The notes under the pieces were generated by a model. The model saw nothing but the letters and a program-made list of their open reading frames with translations, was not told where the DNA came from and ran no database searches. Positions 43,003 to 50,450 of a stretch of 64,000 bases of DNA are shown here, in pieces; the stretch's first letter is position 1; every line of letters begins with the position of its first letter. Position numbers and translations under genes: made by a program. The stretch spans positions 6,141,756-6,205,755 of the forward strand of contig NZ_CP026498.1 in the NCBI RefSeq assembly GCF_002953255.1, written 5' to 3'. The stretch is from Streptomyces sp. CB01881 (GTDB lineage: Bacteria; Actinomycetota; Actinomycetes; Streptomycetales; Streptomycetaceae).

Positions 43003-43719
43003 TCAGCCGATGACCTTGACGTCCTTGCCGTCGAAGGTCAGCTGGAGGCCCTCCTCCTGCGGGGACACCGAGGCCAGCTTGAGCCCGGCGGGCAGGGCGG
43101 TGAGGGTGAAGCTCACCGGCTCGACCTGCTGGTTGGCCAGTCCGGCCAGCATTCCGGCCATGCTGCTGAGCTTGAAACCGTCCGCGGTGACGGTGTTGCC
43201 CTCGCTGTGCACCGAGCCCTCGCCGATCGGGAGCGGCCCCAACGCGGCCTTGAGCTTGCCCGGACCGCCGTAGGAGAGGCTCAGCCGCGAGCCGGAGCCC
43301 AGCCCGAGCTTGCCCGCGCTCGGCACCAGCTGGGACGCCGGGGGCAGCAGCTGGGCGAGGTCGGCGTACGAGATCAGGCCGGTGCCGGTGCCGCTGTCCA
43401 CGACGGCGCTGGTCATGCTGTCGCTCACCGCGACCCCGGCCAGCCTGGCCTTGAAGGAGTGCAGCGCCACCTGGTGGGTGCCGTCGCCCACGGTCAGCCC
43501 GTCCGCCGAGATCTTGACGTCGTCCAGCTTCATCGACAGCACCTGGGTGAGGAACGGGAAACCCTCGATCGACACGTCGGGGCGCTGGCTCATCCGGCCG
43601 CTCTTCGCCATCTGGTCGGCGGCCTCGTCCTCGGCCACCCCGACGGCGATCCGGTCGGCCCCCGCCAGCAGGCCGCAGAGCACCGCCAGTCCGATCGTCG
43701 CCTTCAGCCAACCGCGCAT
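43003..43719 (-). CDS. DUF2993 (LmeA-like) lipid-binding secreted protein (238 aa)
   Basis: N-terminal signal or anchor helix (WLKATIGLAVLCGLLAGAD) followed by a DUF2993 domain: DVSIEGFPFLTQVLSMKLDDVKISADGL, LSLSYGGPGKLKAALGPLPI. The family includes mycobacterial LmeA, a phosphoinositide-binding periplasmic protein. ATG at 43719 with SD GGGGGAGAG. Confidence 0.85.
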   Translation of the reverse strand: MRGWLKATIGLAVLCGLLAGADRIAVGVAEDEAADQMAKSGRMSQRPDVSIEGFPFLTQVLSMKLDDVKISADGLTVGDGTHQVALHSFKARLAGVAVSDSMTSAVVDSGTGTGLISYADLAQLLPPASQLVPSAGKLGLGSGSRLSLSYGGPGKLKAALGPLPIGEGSVHSEGNTVTADGFKLSSMAGMLAGLANQQVEPVSFTLTALPAGLKLASVSPQEEGLQLTFDGKDVKVIG

Positions 43720-43812
43720 CGCTCTCCCCCGTCGTCGCCCGTCGCCGTCGTCCTGCTGATCGTCGTTCCGGCCCCGCACATCCGGCACGGGGCCGCTCCC
43801 GGCACGACCGTA

Positions 43813-43853
43813 CGACGTCCCGTCCCGGAGCATGGTTCCGGGGCGGGACGTCG
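43813..43853 (-). terminator. Terminator after the 484-aa membrane protein gene
   Basis: CGACGTCCCG-T-CCCGGA pairs with TCCGGG-G-CGGGACGTCG over a 7-base loop, 18 bases beyond the stop. Confidence 0.8.
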
Positions 43854-43871
43854 CGGAGGGGGCACTGCGGG

Positions 43872-45326
43872 TCAGCCGGCCAGCAGGCGGGTGGCGATCC
43901 AGACCAGCGGCGAGGCCACCGCCAGCGGCAGCGCCACGCCCGCCGTCATGTGCACGAAGCGGGACGGGAAGTCGTACCCGGCCACCCGGCGGCCGACCAG
44001 CGCGCCGAGGCCGGCCAGAGCCCCCAACGCCAGGGGCGCGCCCACGACCAGGCCGAACACCACGGCCGCGAGCAGGCCGAGCACCGGACCCACCGGCACC
44101 GGACCCAGCTGCTTGGGGCCGGGCAGCGGCGCGGCCGCCAGCACGGTGGCCAGCGCGACGGCGCCGACCGCCGCCGGCACCCAGTCGGCCAGCAGCAGCA
44201 TGGTGCAGAGCACCGTCACCACGGTGGCCGAACCGAGCACGGTCAGCGCGTAGAACCGCTCCTTCGGGTCCGCGGGCCGGAACGTCTGCAGCACCAGGAC
44301 CAGCAGGAAGAACCCGCCGAGGGTGCCGACCACGGCCGCCGCACCGCCGTGCGAGTCGGCCAGCAGCACGGCCACGTCGGCCGTGAGACCGGCCAGCGCG
44401 GCCAGCGCGATGCCCTGACGGGCCGGCCACATGCCGTTGAGGCGGAACCAGCCGGCCGCCGTCAGCGCCTGGAGCGCCGCGACGACCAGGGCCAGCCCGA
44501 ACTGCCCGAGCGCCGCGCCGCCGGCCAGCAGGGCGGCGACGGCGGCGGTGATCAGGGCCGGCTGGAAGCCCGGGTCGATGATCGGCGAGCCGGTCCGGGG
44601 CGTCCGTGCGGGTGCGGTGGGCGCGGCAGGGCCGGTGGGCACGGCAGCCGGGGAGGGCTGCGCGGGGACGCCGGCGTACGGCGCGCCGTGGTGCGGCGTG
44701 CCGTGGTGCGGCGTGCCGTGGGCGGCGGGGACGACCGGGCGCTTGAGCGTCATGGTCGGCTGGTCGAGGGCCGGTGCAGGGGCCTGGACCTGGGCCGGGG
44801 CCTGAGCGTGAGCCTCGGCCGGGGCGGATGCCGGGGCGGGTGCCTTGGCCGGCGCCGCACCCCCCACCACCACCGGTGGGAGCAGCGTCGTGGCCGCGGC
44901 GTCGTCCATCGGCGGGACGGGCGGGAGCAGGGTCGTCGCGGCGGCATCCATCGGCGGGACGGGCGGCAGCAGCGCGGTCGCGGCGGCGTCCACGGGCGGC
45001 TGCCCGTACGGCGGCCGGCCGTACTGCTGGTCCTGTCCGTACTGCGGCTGCTGTCCGTACTGCGGCTGCCCGTACTGCTGGTCCTGCCCGTACTGCGGCT
45101 GCTGCCCGTACGTCTCCTGCCCCGGCGCGTGGCCCTGGCCGGGGGCGTACGGCTGAGCCGCGTGCCCCTGCTGCGCATACAGCTCCGGCGCGTACCCCTG
45201 CTGCGGGGCGTACGCCTGCTGCTGCCCGTACGGAGGCTGCGAGTGCTGGGGCTGCTGGGGCTGTGCCTGCGGCGGCTGCTGCTGCCAGCCGTCCGGGCCG
45301 CCGTTCACCTGGTTCGGATCCGTCAC
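43872..45326 (-). CDS. Multi-pass membrane protein with long Gln/Tyr/Pro-rich N-terminus (484 aa)
   Basis: Residues 1-230 are disordered and cytoplasmic: PQYGQDQQYGQ-type repeats (about 70-105), then three copies of an AAATxLLPP motif spaced 15-16 residues (about 112-155), then Ala/Pro and HGTPHHG repeats. Residues 240-484 have about eight transmembrane helices. GTG at 45326 with SD GGAGGG. The Thr-containing repeats resemble Ser/Thr-kinase target and FHA-binding motifs (inference). Five bases downstream of the ubiquitin-like carrier gene, so probably cotranscribed. No transport family recognised. Confidence 0.78.
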   Translation of the reverse strand: MTDPNQVNGGPDGWQQQPPQAQPQQPQHSQPPYGQQQAYAPQQGYAPELYAQQGHAAQPYAPGQGHAPGQETYGQQPQYGQDQQYGQPQYGQQPQYGQDQQYGRPPYGQPPVDAAATALLPPVPPMDAAATTLLPPVPPMDDAAATTLLPPVVVGGAAPAKAPAPASAPAEAHAQAPAQVQAPAPALDQPTMTLKRPVVPAAHGTPHHGTPHHGAPYAGVPAQPSPAAVPTGPAAPTAPARTPRTGSPIIDPGFQPALITAAVAALLAGGAALGQFGLALVVAALQALTAAGWFRLNGMWPARQGIALAALAGLTADVAVLLADSHGGAAAVVGTLGGFFLLVLVLQTFRPADPKERFYALTVLGSATVVTVLCTMLLLADWVPAAVGAVALATVLAAAPLPGPKQLGPVPVGPVLGLLAAVVFGLVVGAPLALGALAGLGALVGRRVAGYDFPSRFVHMTAGVALPLAVASPLVWIATRLLAG

Positions 45327-45331
45327 GCCGC

Positions 45332-45625
45332 TCACCCTCCCGCGAACGGCGGGAGCACCTCGACCGTGCCGCCCTCGGTGAGGGCCACGGTCGTGTGGTC
45401 GCGCCCGCCGACCGGCGAGCCGTCCACCAGGTAGGAGCAGTGCCCGAGCAGCCGGACGAGCTTCGGCCGGTCGGCGTGCCGCTGCCTGGCCCCGGCCAGC
45501 GCCTCCGCCAGGGTCGCCGCCTCGTACGGCTCCTCGGCCAGCCCGGCCTCCGACTTCGCCGCCGCCCAGTAGCGGATCGTCCCGCTCACCGGGGCGGTGC
45601 CCGCCGGCTCCGTGGTCGCACCCAT
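45332..45625 (-). CDS. MoaD/ThiS-family ubiquitin-like sulfur carrier (97 aa)
   Basis: Beta-grasp carrier: GTIRYWAAAKSEAGLAEEPYEAATLAEALAGAR, LVRLLGHCSYLVDGSPVG, and a C-terminus EVLPPFAGG ending in the exposed Gly-Gly needed for adenylation. Molybdopterin-synthase small-subunit-like, but its neighbours are not moa genes. ATG at 45625 with SD AGAAGGGG. Contrast with the carrier at 1346-1624, which has an extra Cys. Confidence 0.88.
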   Translation of the reverse strand: MGATTEPAGTAPVSGTIRYWAAAKSEAGLAEEPYEAATLAEALAGARQRHADRPKLVRLLGHCSYLVDGSPVGGRDHTTVALTEGGTVEVLPPFAGG

Positions 45626-45906
45626 GGCAACCCCTTCTCGTCGTCCTCGCCCCGGCCCGGATACCCCGGTCGGGTCGCCATCGCAGCGGCCGGACTCCAC
45701 CCGAAAGGTGTACGCGCACGGTGCCGCCGATGTGCGTCCCATGATGGCGTGTCCGCCGCCGCGACCGGCAACCGCCCTGGCCCGGCGGGTCCCGGCGGGC
45801 CGCCGAAGCTGTGGCCAGGCTCACCCCTGGCGGGCCCGTGATCGGCGAACCGCCGCTTTCGGGCCCTCCCGGGGCGGGGGCCGGTCGGCTATCCTCGACC
45901 CCTGAG

Positions 45907-45938
45907 GGATCCGGGCAGAGTCGCCCCCGGGTCCTTTT
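45907..45938 (+). terminator. Intrinsic terminator with U-tract in the long gap upstream of glnR
   Basis: GGATCCGGG / CCCGGGTCC (one T-G wobble), 10-base loop, followed directly by TTTT. No plus-strand gene ends upstream: the 731-base gap 45626-46356 has only the opposite-strand carrier gene on its left. A TATCCT (45892-45897 region) lies just before the hairpin. Possible small RNA or leader attenuator. Confidence 0.6.
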
Positions 45939-46113
45939 GTGCTTTCAGGACGCCAGTACGGACGTTCTTGCGATTCGTCGGTCCACCCCCGGCGCGTCGC
46001 GGGAACCGCCCCGCCATTCGCGGCACAACGACGTGCCGGGGAACGGCCGGGGTGTACGGAAACCCGGCGCCGGGCCGCCGCCCGGCACGGGACAGACCCG
46101 GAAGGTTCGCGGG

Positions 46114-46350
46114 ATGAGCAGGGCAGAAACGGTGCCTCAGGGGTTGCGGGACCCCTGGCGCGCGAGCCGTTCGGTCGTGCACGCCGGCGAGTCCTCCGGT
46201 GGCAACCCGGTGCCCTCGCTCTCCCCCACCCTCCCGTCGCCCGCCGCCGCCCCTCCCGGGACGCGCTGCTCGCGACACCACCCAGATCGAGCGCCAACCG
46301 GCTGTGGCGGCAGCCGTCACGCGACCGCGACGACCCGGAAAGGGGACTAA
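46114..46350 (+). CDS. Uncertain 78-codon ORF directly upstream of glnR
   Basis: ATG with a good SD (GGAAGG, 8 bases), starts MSRAETVPQGLRDPWRASR and stops 6 bases before glnR. The first 45 codons look coding; the rest has poor codon use and a Cys/His/Arg-rich composition. It may be a leader ORF, a decayed gene or spurious. No homology recognised. Confidence 0.3.
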   Translation: MSRAETVPQGLRDPWRASRSVVHAGESSGGNPVPSLSPTLPSPAAAPPGTRCSRHHPDRAPTGCGGSRHATATTRKGD

Positions 46351-46356
46351 CCGGGT

Positions 46357-47088
46357 ATGAGTTCTCTACTCCTCCTCACCAACGCGCTGCAGCCCTCAGC
46401 GGAGGTGCTGCCCGCCCTCGGCCTGCTGTTGCACAACGTCCGGGTGGCGCCGGCCGAGGGCTCGGCCCTGGTCGACACCCCCAGCGCCGACGTCATCCTG
46501 GTCGACGGCCGGCGCGACCTGCCGCAGATCCGCAGCCTCTGCCAGCTGCTGCGCTCCACCGGCATCGGCTGTCCGCTGATCCTGGTGGTCACCGAAGGCG
46601 GCCTGGCCGCCGTCACCGCCGAGTGGGGCATCGACGACGTCCTGCTGGACACCGCCGGCCCCGCCGAGGTCGAGGCCCGGCTGCGGCTCGCCCTCGGACG
46701 GCTCCAGGTGGTCACCGACGACAGCCCGATGGAGATCCGCAGCGGCGACCTCTCGGTCGACGAGGCCACCTACTCCGCCAAGCTCAAGGGCCGGGTGCTC
46801 GACCTCACCTTCAAGGAGTTCGAGCTGATCAAGTACCTCGCGCAGCACCCCGGCCGGGTCTTCACCCGGGCGCAGCTGCTCCAGGAGGTCTGGGGCTACG
46901 ACTACTTCGGCGGCACCCGGACGGTCGACGTCCACGTCCGCCGGCTGCGGGCCAAGCTCGGTGTCGAGCACGAGCAGCTGATCGGCACCGTGCGCAACGT
47001 CGGCTACCGCTTCGTCGTCCCCGAGAAGCCGGACAAGGGCGAGCGGCCGGACCTCGCCCAGCGCACCTCGGCCCCGCTGGAGGCCTGA
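46357..47088 (+). CDS. glnR: Global nitrogen regulator GlnR (OmpR-type, 243 aa)
   Basis: Controls glnA, amtB, nir and other nitrogen genes in streptomycetes. MSSLLLLTNALQPSAEVLPALGLLLHNVRVAP and the wing-helix VFTRAQLLQEVWGYDYFGGTRTVDVHVRRLRAKLG closely follow S. coelicolor GlnR. The receiver-like domain is degenerate: no paired cognate kinase gene is nearby and the acidic pocket is reduced, as known for this orphan regulator. The C-terminal tail after VVPEKPDKGERP is short. ATG at 46357. Confidence 0.95.
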   Translation: MSSLLLLTNALQPSAEVLPALGLLLHNVRVAPAEGSALVDTPSADVILVDGRRDLPQIRSLCQLLRSTGIGCPLILVVTEGGLAAVTAEWGIDDVLLDTAGPAEVEARLRLALGRLQVVTDDSPMEIRSGDLSVDEATYSAKLKGRVLDLTFKEFELIKYLAQHPGRVFTRAQLLQEVWGYDYFGGTRTVDVHVRRLRAKLGVEHEQLIGTVRNVGYRFVVPEKPDKGERPDLAQRTSAPLEA

Positions 47089-47130
47089 CCGGAGGCCTGA
47101 CCGGAGGCCGGGCGGCACCCCCGCCCGGCC
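47079..47130 (+). repeat. 12-bp tandem duplication containing the glnR stop, followed by the glnR terminator
   Basis: GGAGGCCTGACC at 47079-47090 and 47091-47102, then GGAGGCC; the first unit holds the glnR TGA. The third copy runs into a 10-bp hairpin GGCCGGGCGG / CCGCCCGGCC (47106-47130, 5-base loop), the likely terminator. Confidence 0.9.
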
Positions 47131-47209
47131 CGTCCGGATTCGCCCCGGACTGTCCTGCGGACATCGTCCGGTAGTCGGGCTCACACTGCCCGAGCGGACG
47201 CCACACGCG

Positions 47210-47215
47210 TAGAAT
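47210..47215 (+). promoter_or_regulatory. -10 box of a leaderless lacI-type transcript
   Basis: TAGAAT ends 6 bases before the GTG start of the LacI regulator, so transcription would start at the G of GTG. No SD is present. The -35 region (about 47187-47192) is weak. Confidence 0.6.
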
Positions 47216-47221
47216 CCCCCC

Positions 47222-48274
47222 GTGGCCAAAGTGACGCGCGACGATGTAGCCCGACTGGCTGGGACCTCGACCGCGGTCGTCAGCTACGTCATCAACAACG
47301 GGCCGCGCCCGGTCGCGCCCGCCACCAAGGAGAAGGTGCTCGCGGCGATCGAGCAGCTCGGCTACCGGCCGAACAGCGTCGCCCAGGCGATGGCCTCCCG
47401 CCGCACCAACCTGATCGGCATGGTCGTCCCCGACGCCCGCCAGCCGTTCTTCGCCGAGATGGCGCACGCCGTGGAACGCGCCGCGTCCGAGCGCGGCAAG
47501 CTCGTACTGATCGGCAACTCCGACTACGTGGACGACCGCGAGGTCCACTACGTCCGCGCCTTCCTCGGCATGCGGGTCTCCGGCCTGATCCTGGTCAGCC
47601 AGGGCCCCTCGCAGCGGGCCGCCGAGGAGTTCGCCGCGATGGAGGGCGCCAAGGTGGTGCTGCTGCACCGCCGGCCCGAGGCGATCGACGACGTCGCCGT
47701 GGTCACCGACGACGTGGGCGGCGCCGAGGCCGTCGTCCGCCACCTGCTGGAGGAGCACGGGCACTCGTACGTGGCCTGCTTCGGCGGCCCGGTCGAGTCC
47801 CCCGCCCCCGGCGACCCGGTCATCGACCACGTCGAGGGCTGGCAGCGGGCCATGGACGCCCACGGCCTGCCCACCGAGCCGTACCTGATCGACGCGCCCT
47901 TCCACCGCTACGGCGCCTACGAGGTCGCGCTCGGCGTGCTGCGCTCGGAGCAGCGCCCGTCGGCCGTCTTCTGCTCCACCGACGACCAGGCGATCGGCGT
48001 GCTGCGGGCCGCCCGCGAGGTCGGCCTGCGGGTGCCGGAGGACCTCGCGGTGGCCGGCTTCGACGACGTGCCCGAGGCCGCGCTCGCCGACCCGCCGCTC
48101 ACCACCGTCGCCTCCGACCGCGACGCGATGGCCCGGGCCGCCGTGGACCTGGTGCTGGACGACTCGCTGATGGTGCCCGGCTCGGACACCGAACGGGTCC
48201 GCAAGTTCCCGTCGCGCCTGGTCATCCGCCGTTCCTGCGGCTGCAACCCGACCGGGGCCCCGACCCCGGCCTGA
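47222..48274 (+). CDS. LacI-family transcriptional regulator (350 aa)
   Basis: N-terminal LacI helix-turn-helix VTRDDVARLAGTSTAVVSYVINNGPRPVAPATKEKV with hinge YRPNSVAQAMASRRTNLIGMVVPD, then a periplasmic-binding-like effector domain (STDDQAIGVLRAAREVGLRVPEDLAVAGFDDVPEAA). Ligand unknown; no sugar operon is adjacent. GTG start at 47222, leaderless. Ends with RRSCGCNPT, a CxC motif near the C-terminus found in some actinobacterial members. Confidence 0.93.
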   Translation: MAKVTRDDVARLAGTSTAVVSYVINNGPRPVAPATKEKVLAAIEQLGYRPNSVAQAMASRRTNLIGMVVPDARQPFFAEMAHAVERAASERGKLVLIGNSDYVDDREVHYVRAFLGMRVSGLILVSQGPSQRAAEEFAAMEGAKVVLLHRRPEAIDDVAVVTDDVGGAEAVVRHLLEEHGHSYVACFGGPVESPAPGDPVIDHVEGWQRAMDAHGLPTEPYLIDAPFHRYGAYEVALGVLRSEQRPSAVFCSTDDQAIGVLRAAREVGLRVPEDLAVAGFDDVPEAALADPPLTTVASDRDAMARAAVDLVLDDSLMVPGSDTERVRKFPSRLVIRRSCGCNPTGAPTPA

Positions 48275-48301
48275 CCAGGCTTTATGAGAAGTCAACGGGC
48301 T

Positions 48302-48341
48302 TCTCGGAGCGTTCTGAGCCCGCTCTCATCACATTCTCATC
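48302..48341 (+). promoter_or_regulatory. Four heptamer direct repeats with 11-bp phase upstream of the protease operon
   Basis: TCTCGGA (48302), TCTGAGC (48313), TCTCATC (48324) and TCTCATC (48335) are spaced exactly 11 bases. Direct repeats with 11-bp phase are typical binding sites of OmpR/PhoB-family regulators, and one is encoded two genes downstream, so autoregulation is likely. Confidence 0.65.
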
Positions 48342-48363
48342 CACCGGGCGGACGTTGGTCGGC

Positions 48364-49596
48364 ATGAGCGATCGACAGCACGGCAGCGAGCAGAACCAGC
48401 CCCACGAGCGGTACGGCGAGCGGTACGACGAGCAGTCCGGTGGCGGTCAGCCGTACGGACACGCGTACGGCGACGAGCAGCCGCAGGCGTACCCGGACCC
48501 CGCCCGGATGCAGGTCATCCCGGGCACCGTCCTCGACAGCGCGACCACCGGGTACCCGCCGGCCACCGGCTACCAGGCGCCCGGATACCCCACCGCCGGG
48601 ACCCCCTCGGTCGGGACCCCGCCCCCTCCCCCGCCCGCCGGGCCGCCCACACCCCCGCCGCCGCCCCGGCCCGAGGGGCCGGCCTCCCACGGCGGCCGGG
48701 CCCGGCGCGGCTTGCTCCGCGGCCGGGTCGCCCTGGTCACCGCCATCGCCGCGGTCGCCGCCGTCCTCGGCGGGGTGACCGGCGGCGTGGTCGCCGCCGA
48801 GGAGCACGGCTCCGCCGGCCGGACCGCGACCGTCGCCAGCCCGGTCTCCGCCCGCTCGGACGGCAGCGCCGACGTCGCCGCCATCGCGTCCGCCGTCTCG
48901 CCGAGCGTCGTCCAGATCACCGTGAAGACCGGGAACGGTACCTCCACCGGCACCGGCGTCGTCCTCACCAAGGGCGGCCAGATCCTCACCAACTACCACG
49001 TGGTCTCCGGCGCGGCCGACGGCGGCCAGGTCACCGTCAGCTTCAAGGACGGCTCCACCGCCAAGGCCACCGTCACCGGCACCGACAAGGCCCTGGACGT
49101 CGCCGTGATCACCGCGAGCGGCGCCGGAAACCTCACCCCCGCCACCCTCGGCGACTCCTCCACCGTCGGGGTCGGCGACCCGGTCGTCGCCATCGGCAAC
49201 CCCGAGGGCCTCACCGGCACCGTCACCTCGGGCATCATCAGCGCCGAGAACCGCGAGGTCACCGTCCAGGTCGACGAGGGCACCACCAACGGCAACGGCG
49301 GCTTCGGCTTCCCCAACCTGCCCGGCCTGCGCGGCAGCACGCCGCAGAGCAACGGCGAGACCGCCACCTACAAGGCCTTCCAGACCGACGCCGCGCTCAA
49401 CCCCGGCAACTCCGGCGGCCCCCTGATCAACGCGAGCGGCCAGGTCATCGGCATCAACTCGGCGATGTACTCCGCGAGCGGCTCCAGCTCCACCGCCGGC
49501 AACAGCAGCGCCGGAAGCGTCGGCCTCGGCTTCGCCATCCCGGTCAACGACATCAAGCAGGTGCTGCCGAAGCTGCAGGCCGGCCAGAACATCTAG
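48364..49596 (+). CDS. HtrA-like membrane serine protease without PDZ domain (410 aa)
   Basis: Cytoplasmic Tyr/Pro-rich N-terminus (1-115), one transmembrane helix (VALVTAIAAVAAVLGGVTGGVVA, about 122-144), then an extracellular S1C trypsin-like domain. Catalytic triad: His 212 (TNYHVV), Asp 245 (ALDVAVI), Ser 350 (GNSGGP). A Gly/Asn-rich loop with GNGGFGFPNLPG precedes the Ser. It ends shortly after GLGFAIPVNDI, so the PDZ domain normal for DegP/PepD is missing. ATG at 48364. Followed by a response regulator and sensor kinase, the set seen in mycobacteria as MprA-MprB-PepD. Confidence 0.9.
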   Translation: MSDRQHGSEQNQPHERYGERYDEQSGGGQPYGHAYGDEQPQAYPDPARMQVIPGTVLDSATTGYPPATGYQAPGYPTAGTPSVGTPPPPPPAGPPTPPPPPRPEGPASHGGRARRGLLRGRVALVTAIAAVAAVLGGVTGGVVAAEEHGSAGRTATVASPVSARSDGSADVAAIASAVSPSVVQITVKTGNGTSTGTGVVLTKGGQILTNYHVVSGAADGGQVTVSFKDGSTAKATVTGTDKALDVAVITASGAGNLTPATLGDSSTVGVGDPVVAIGNPEGLTGTVTSGIISAENREVTVQVDEGTTNGNGGFGFPNLPGLRGSTPQSNGETATYKAFQTDAALNPGNSGGPLINASGQVIGINSAMYSASGSSSTAGNSSAGSVGLGFAIPVNDIKQVLPKLQAGQNI

Positions 49597-49611
49597 ACGG
49601 ACAATTACTCC

Positions 49612-49640
49612 GAGCAGGTCCCCTCGCTGAGCAGGTCCCC
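49612..49640. repeat. 12-bp direct repeat after the protease stop
   Basis: GAGCAGGTCCCC at 49612-49623 and 49629-49640, 17 bases apart, in the 80-base gap before the response regulator gene. Confidence 0.8.
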
Positions 49641-49676
49641 AGCAGGCTCTCCGACGATGAGAAAGGGCAACCGCCC

Positions 49677-50450
49677 ATGAGCCCGTCCGCCGACGACCGC
49701 ACCCCCGCCGAGCCCGGACAGGTCTCCGCCCGGCTCCTCGTGGTCGACGACGAACCCGCCCTCCGGGACGCCCTGGAGAGCAGCCTCGCCTTCGAGGGCT
49801 ACGAGGTCGCCACCGCCACCGACGGCTACGAGGCCCTGGAGTCCGTCGAACGCGACAAGCCCGACCTCGTCCTGCTGGACATCATGATGCCCCGGATGGA
49901 CGGCCTCACCGCCGTCCGCCGGATGCGCTCGCGCGGCGACACCGTCCCGGTCCTGATGCTCACCGCCCGCGACGCTGTCGGCGACCGCGTCACCGGCCTC
50001 GACGTGGGCGCCGACGACTACCTCGCCAAGCCCTTCGAACTCGACGAACTGCTCGCCCGCGTCCGCGCCCTGCTCCGGCGCAACGCCCTCGCCACCGAGG
50101 CCGCCGCCCGCGCCGCCGCCGTCGAGGACGACACCGAGGTCCTCGCCTTCGCCGACCTGCGGATGAACACCGCGACCCGCGAGGTCACCCGCGCCGGCAG
50201 GCCCGTCGAGCTCACCCGCACCGAGTTCATGCTGCTGGAGATGTTCCTCTCCCACCCCCGCCAGGTGCTCACCCGCGAGCAGATCCTCAAGGCGGTCTGG
50301 GGCTTCGACTTCGAGCCCTCCTCCAACTCCCTGGACGTGTACGTGATGTACCTGCGCCGCAAGACCGAGCAGGGCGGCATGCCCCGGCTCATCCAGACCG
50401 TGCGCGGCGTCGGCTACGCCCTCCGCCCGGCCGCCGGCACCCCGGCGTGA
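49677..50450 (+). CDS. OmpR-family response regulator, MprA-like (257 aa)
   Basis: Receiver domain with acidic pair VVDDEP, phospho-acceptor Asp 68 (LVLLDIMMPRMDG), TARDAVGDRV and Lys in LAKPF; then a winged-helix DNA-binding domain (LTRTEFMLLEMFLSHPRQVLTREQILKAVWG). ATG at 49677 with SD AAAGGG. The stop overlaps the kinase start (GTGA). Probably controls the protease gene upstream through the 11-bp phased repeats. Confidence 0.93.
   Translation: MSPSADDRTPAEPGQVSARLLVVDDEPALRDALESSLAFEGYEVATATDGYEALESVERDKPDLVLLDIMMPRMDGLTAVRRMRSRGDTVPVLMLTARDAVGDRVTGLDVGADDYLAKPFELDELLARVRALLRRNALATEAAARAAAVEDDTEVLAFADLRMNTATREVTRAGRPVELTRTEFMLLEMFLSHPRQVLTREQILKAVWGFDFEPSSNSLDVYVMYLRRKTEQGGMPRLIQTVRGVGYALRPAAGTPA

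Noticed and set aside
45000..45260. Dense short repeats that look like an array
   Set aside because: They are codon repeats for Gln-Tyr-Gly in the tail of the membrane protein at 43872-45326, in frame and without spacers; not CRISPR.
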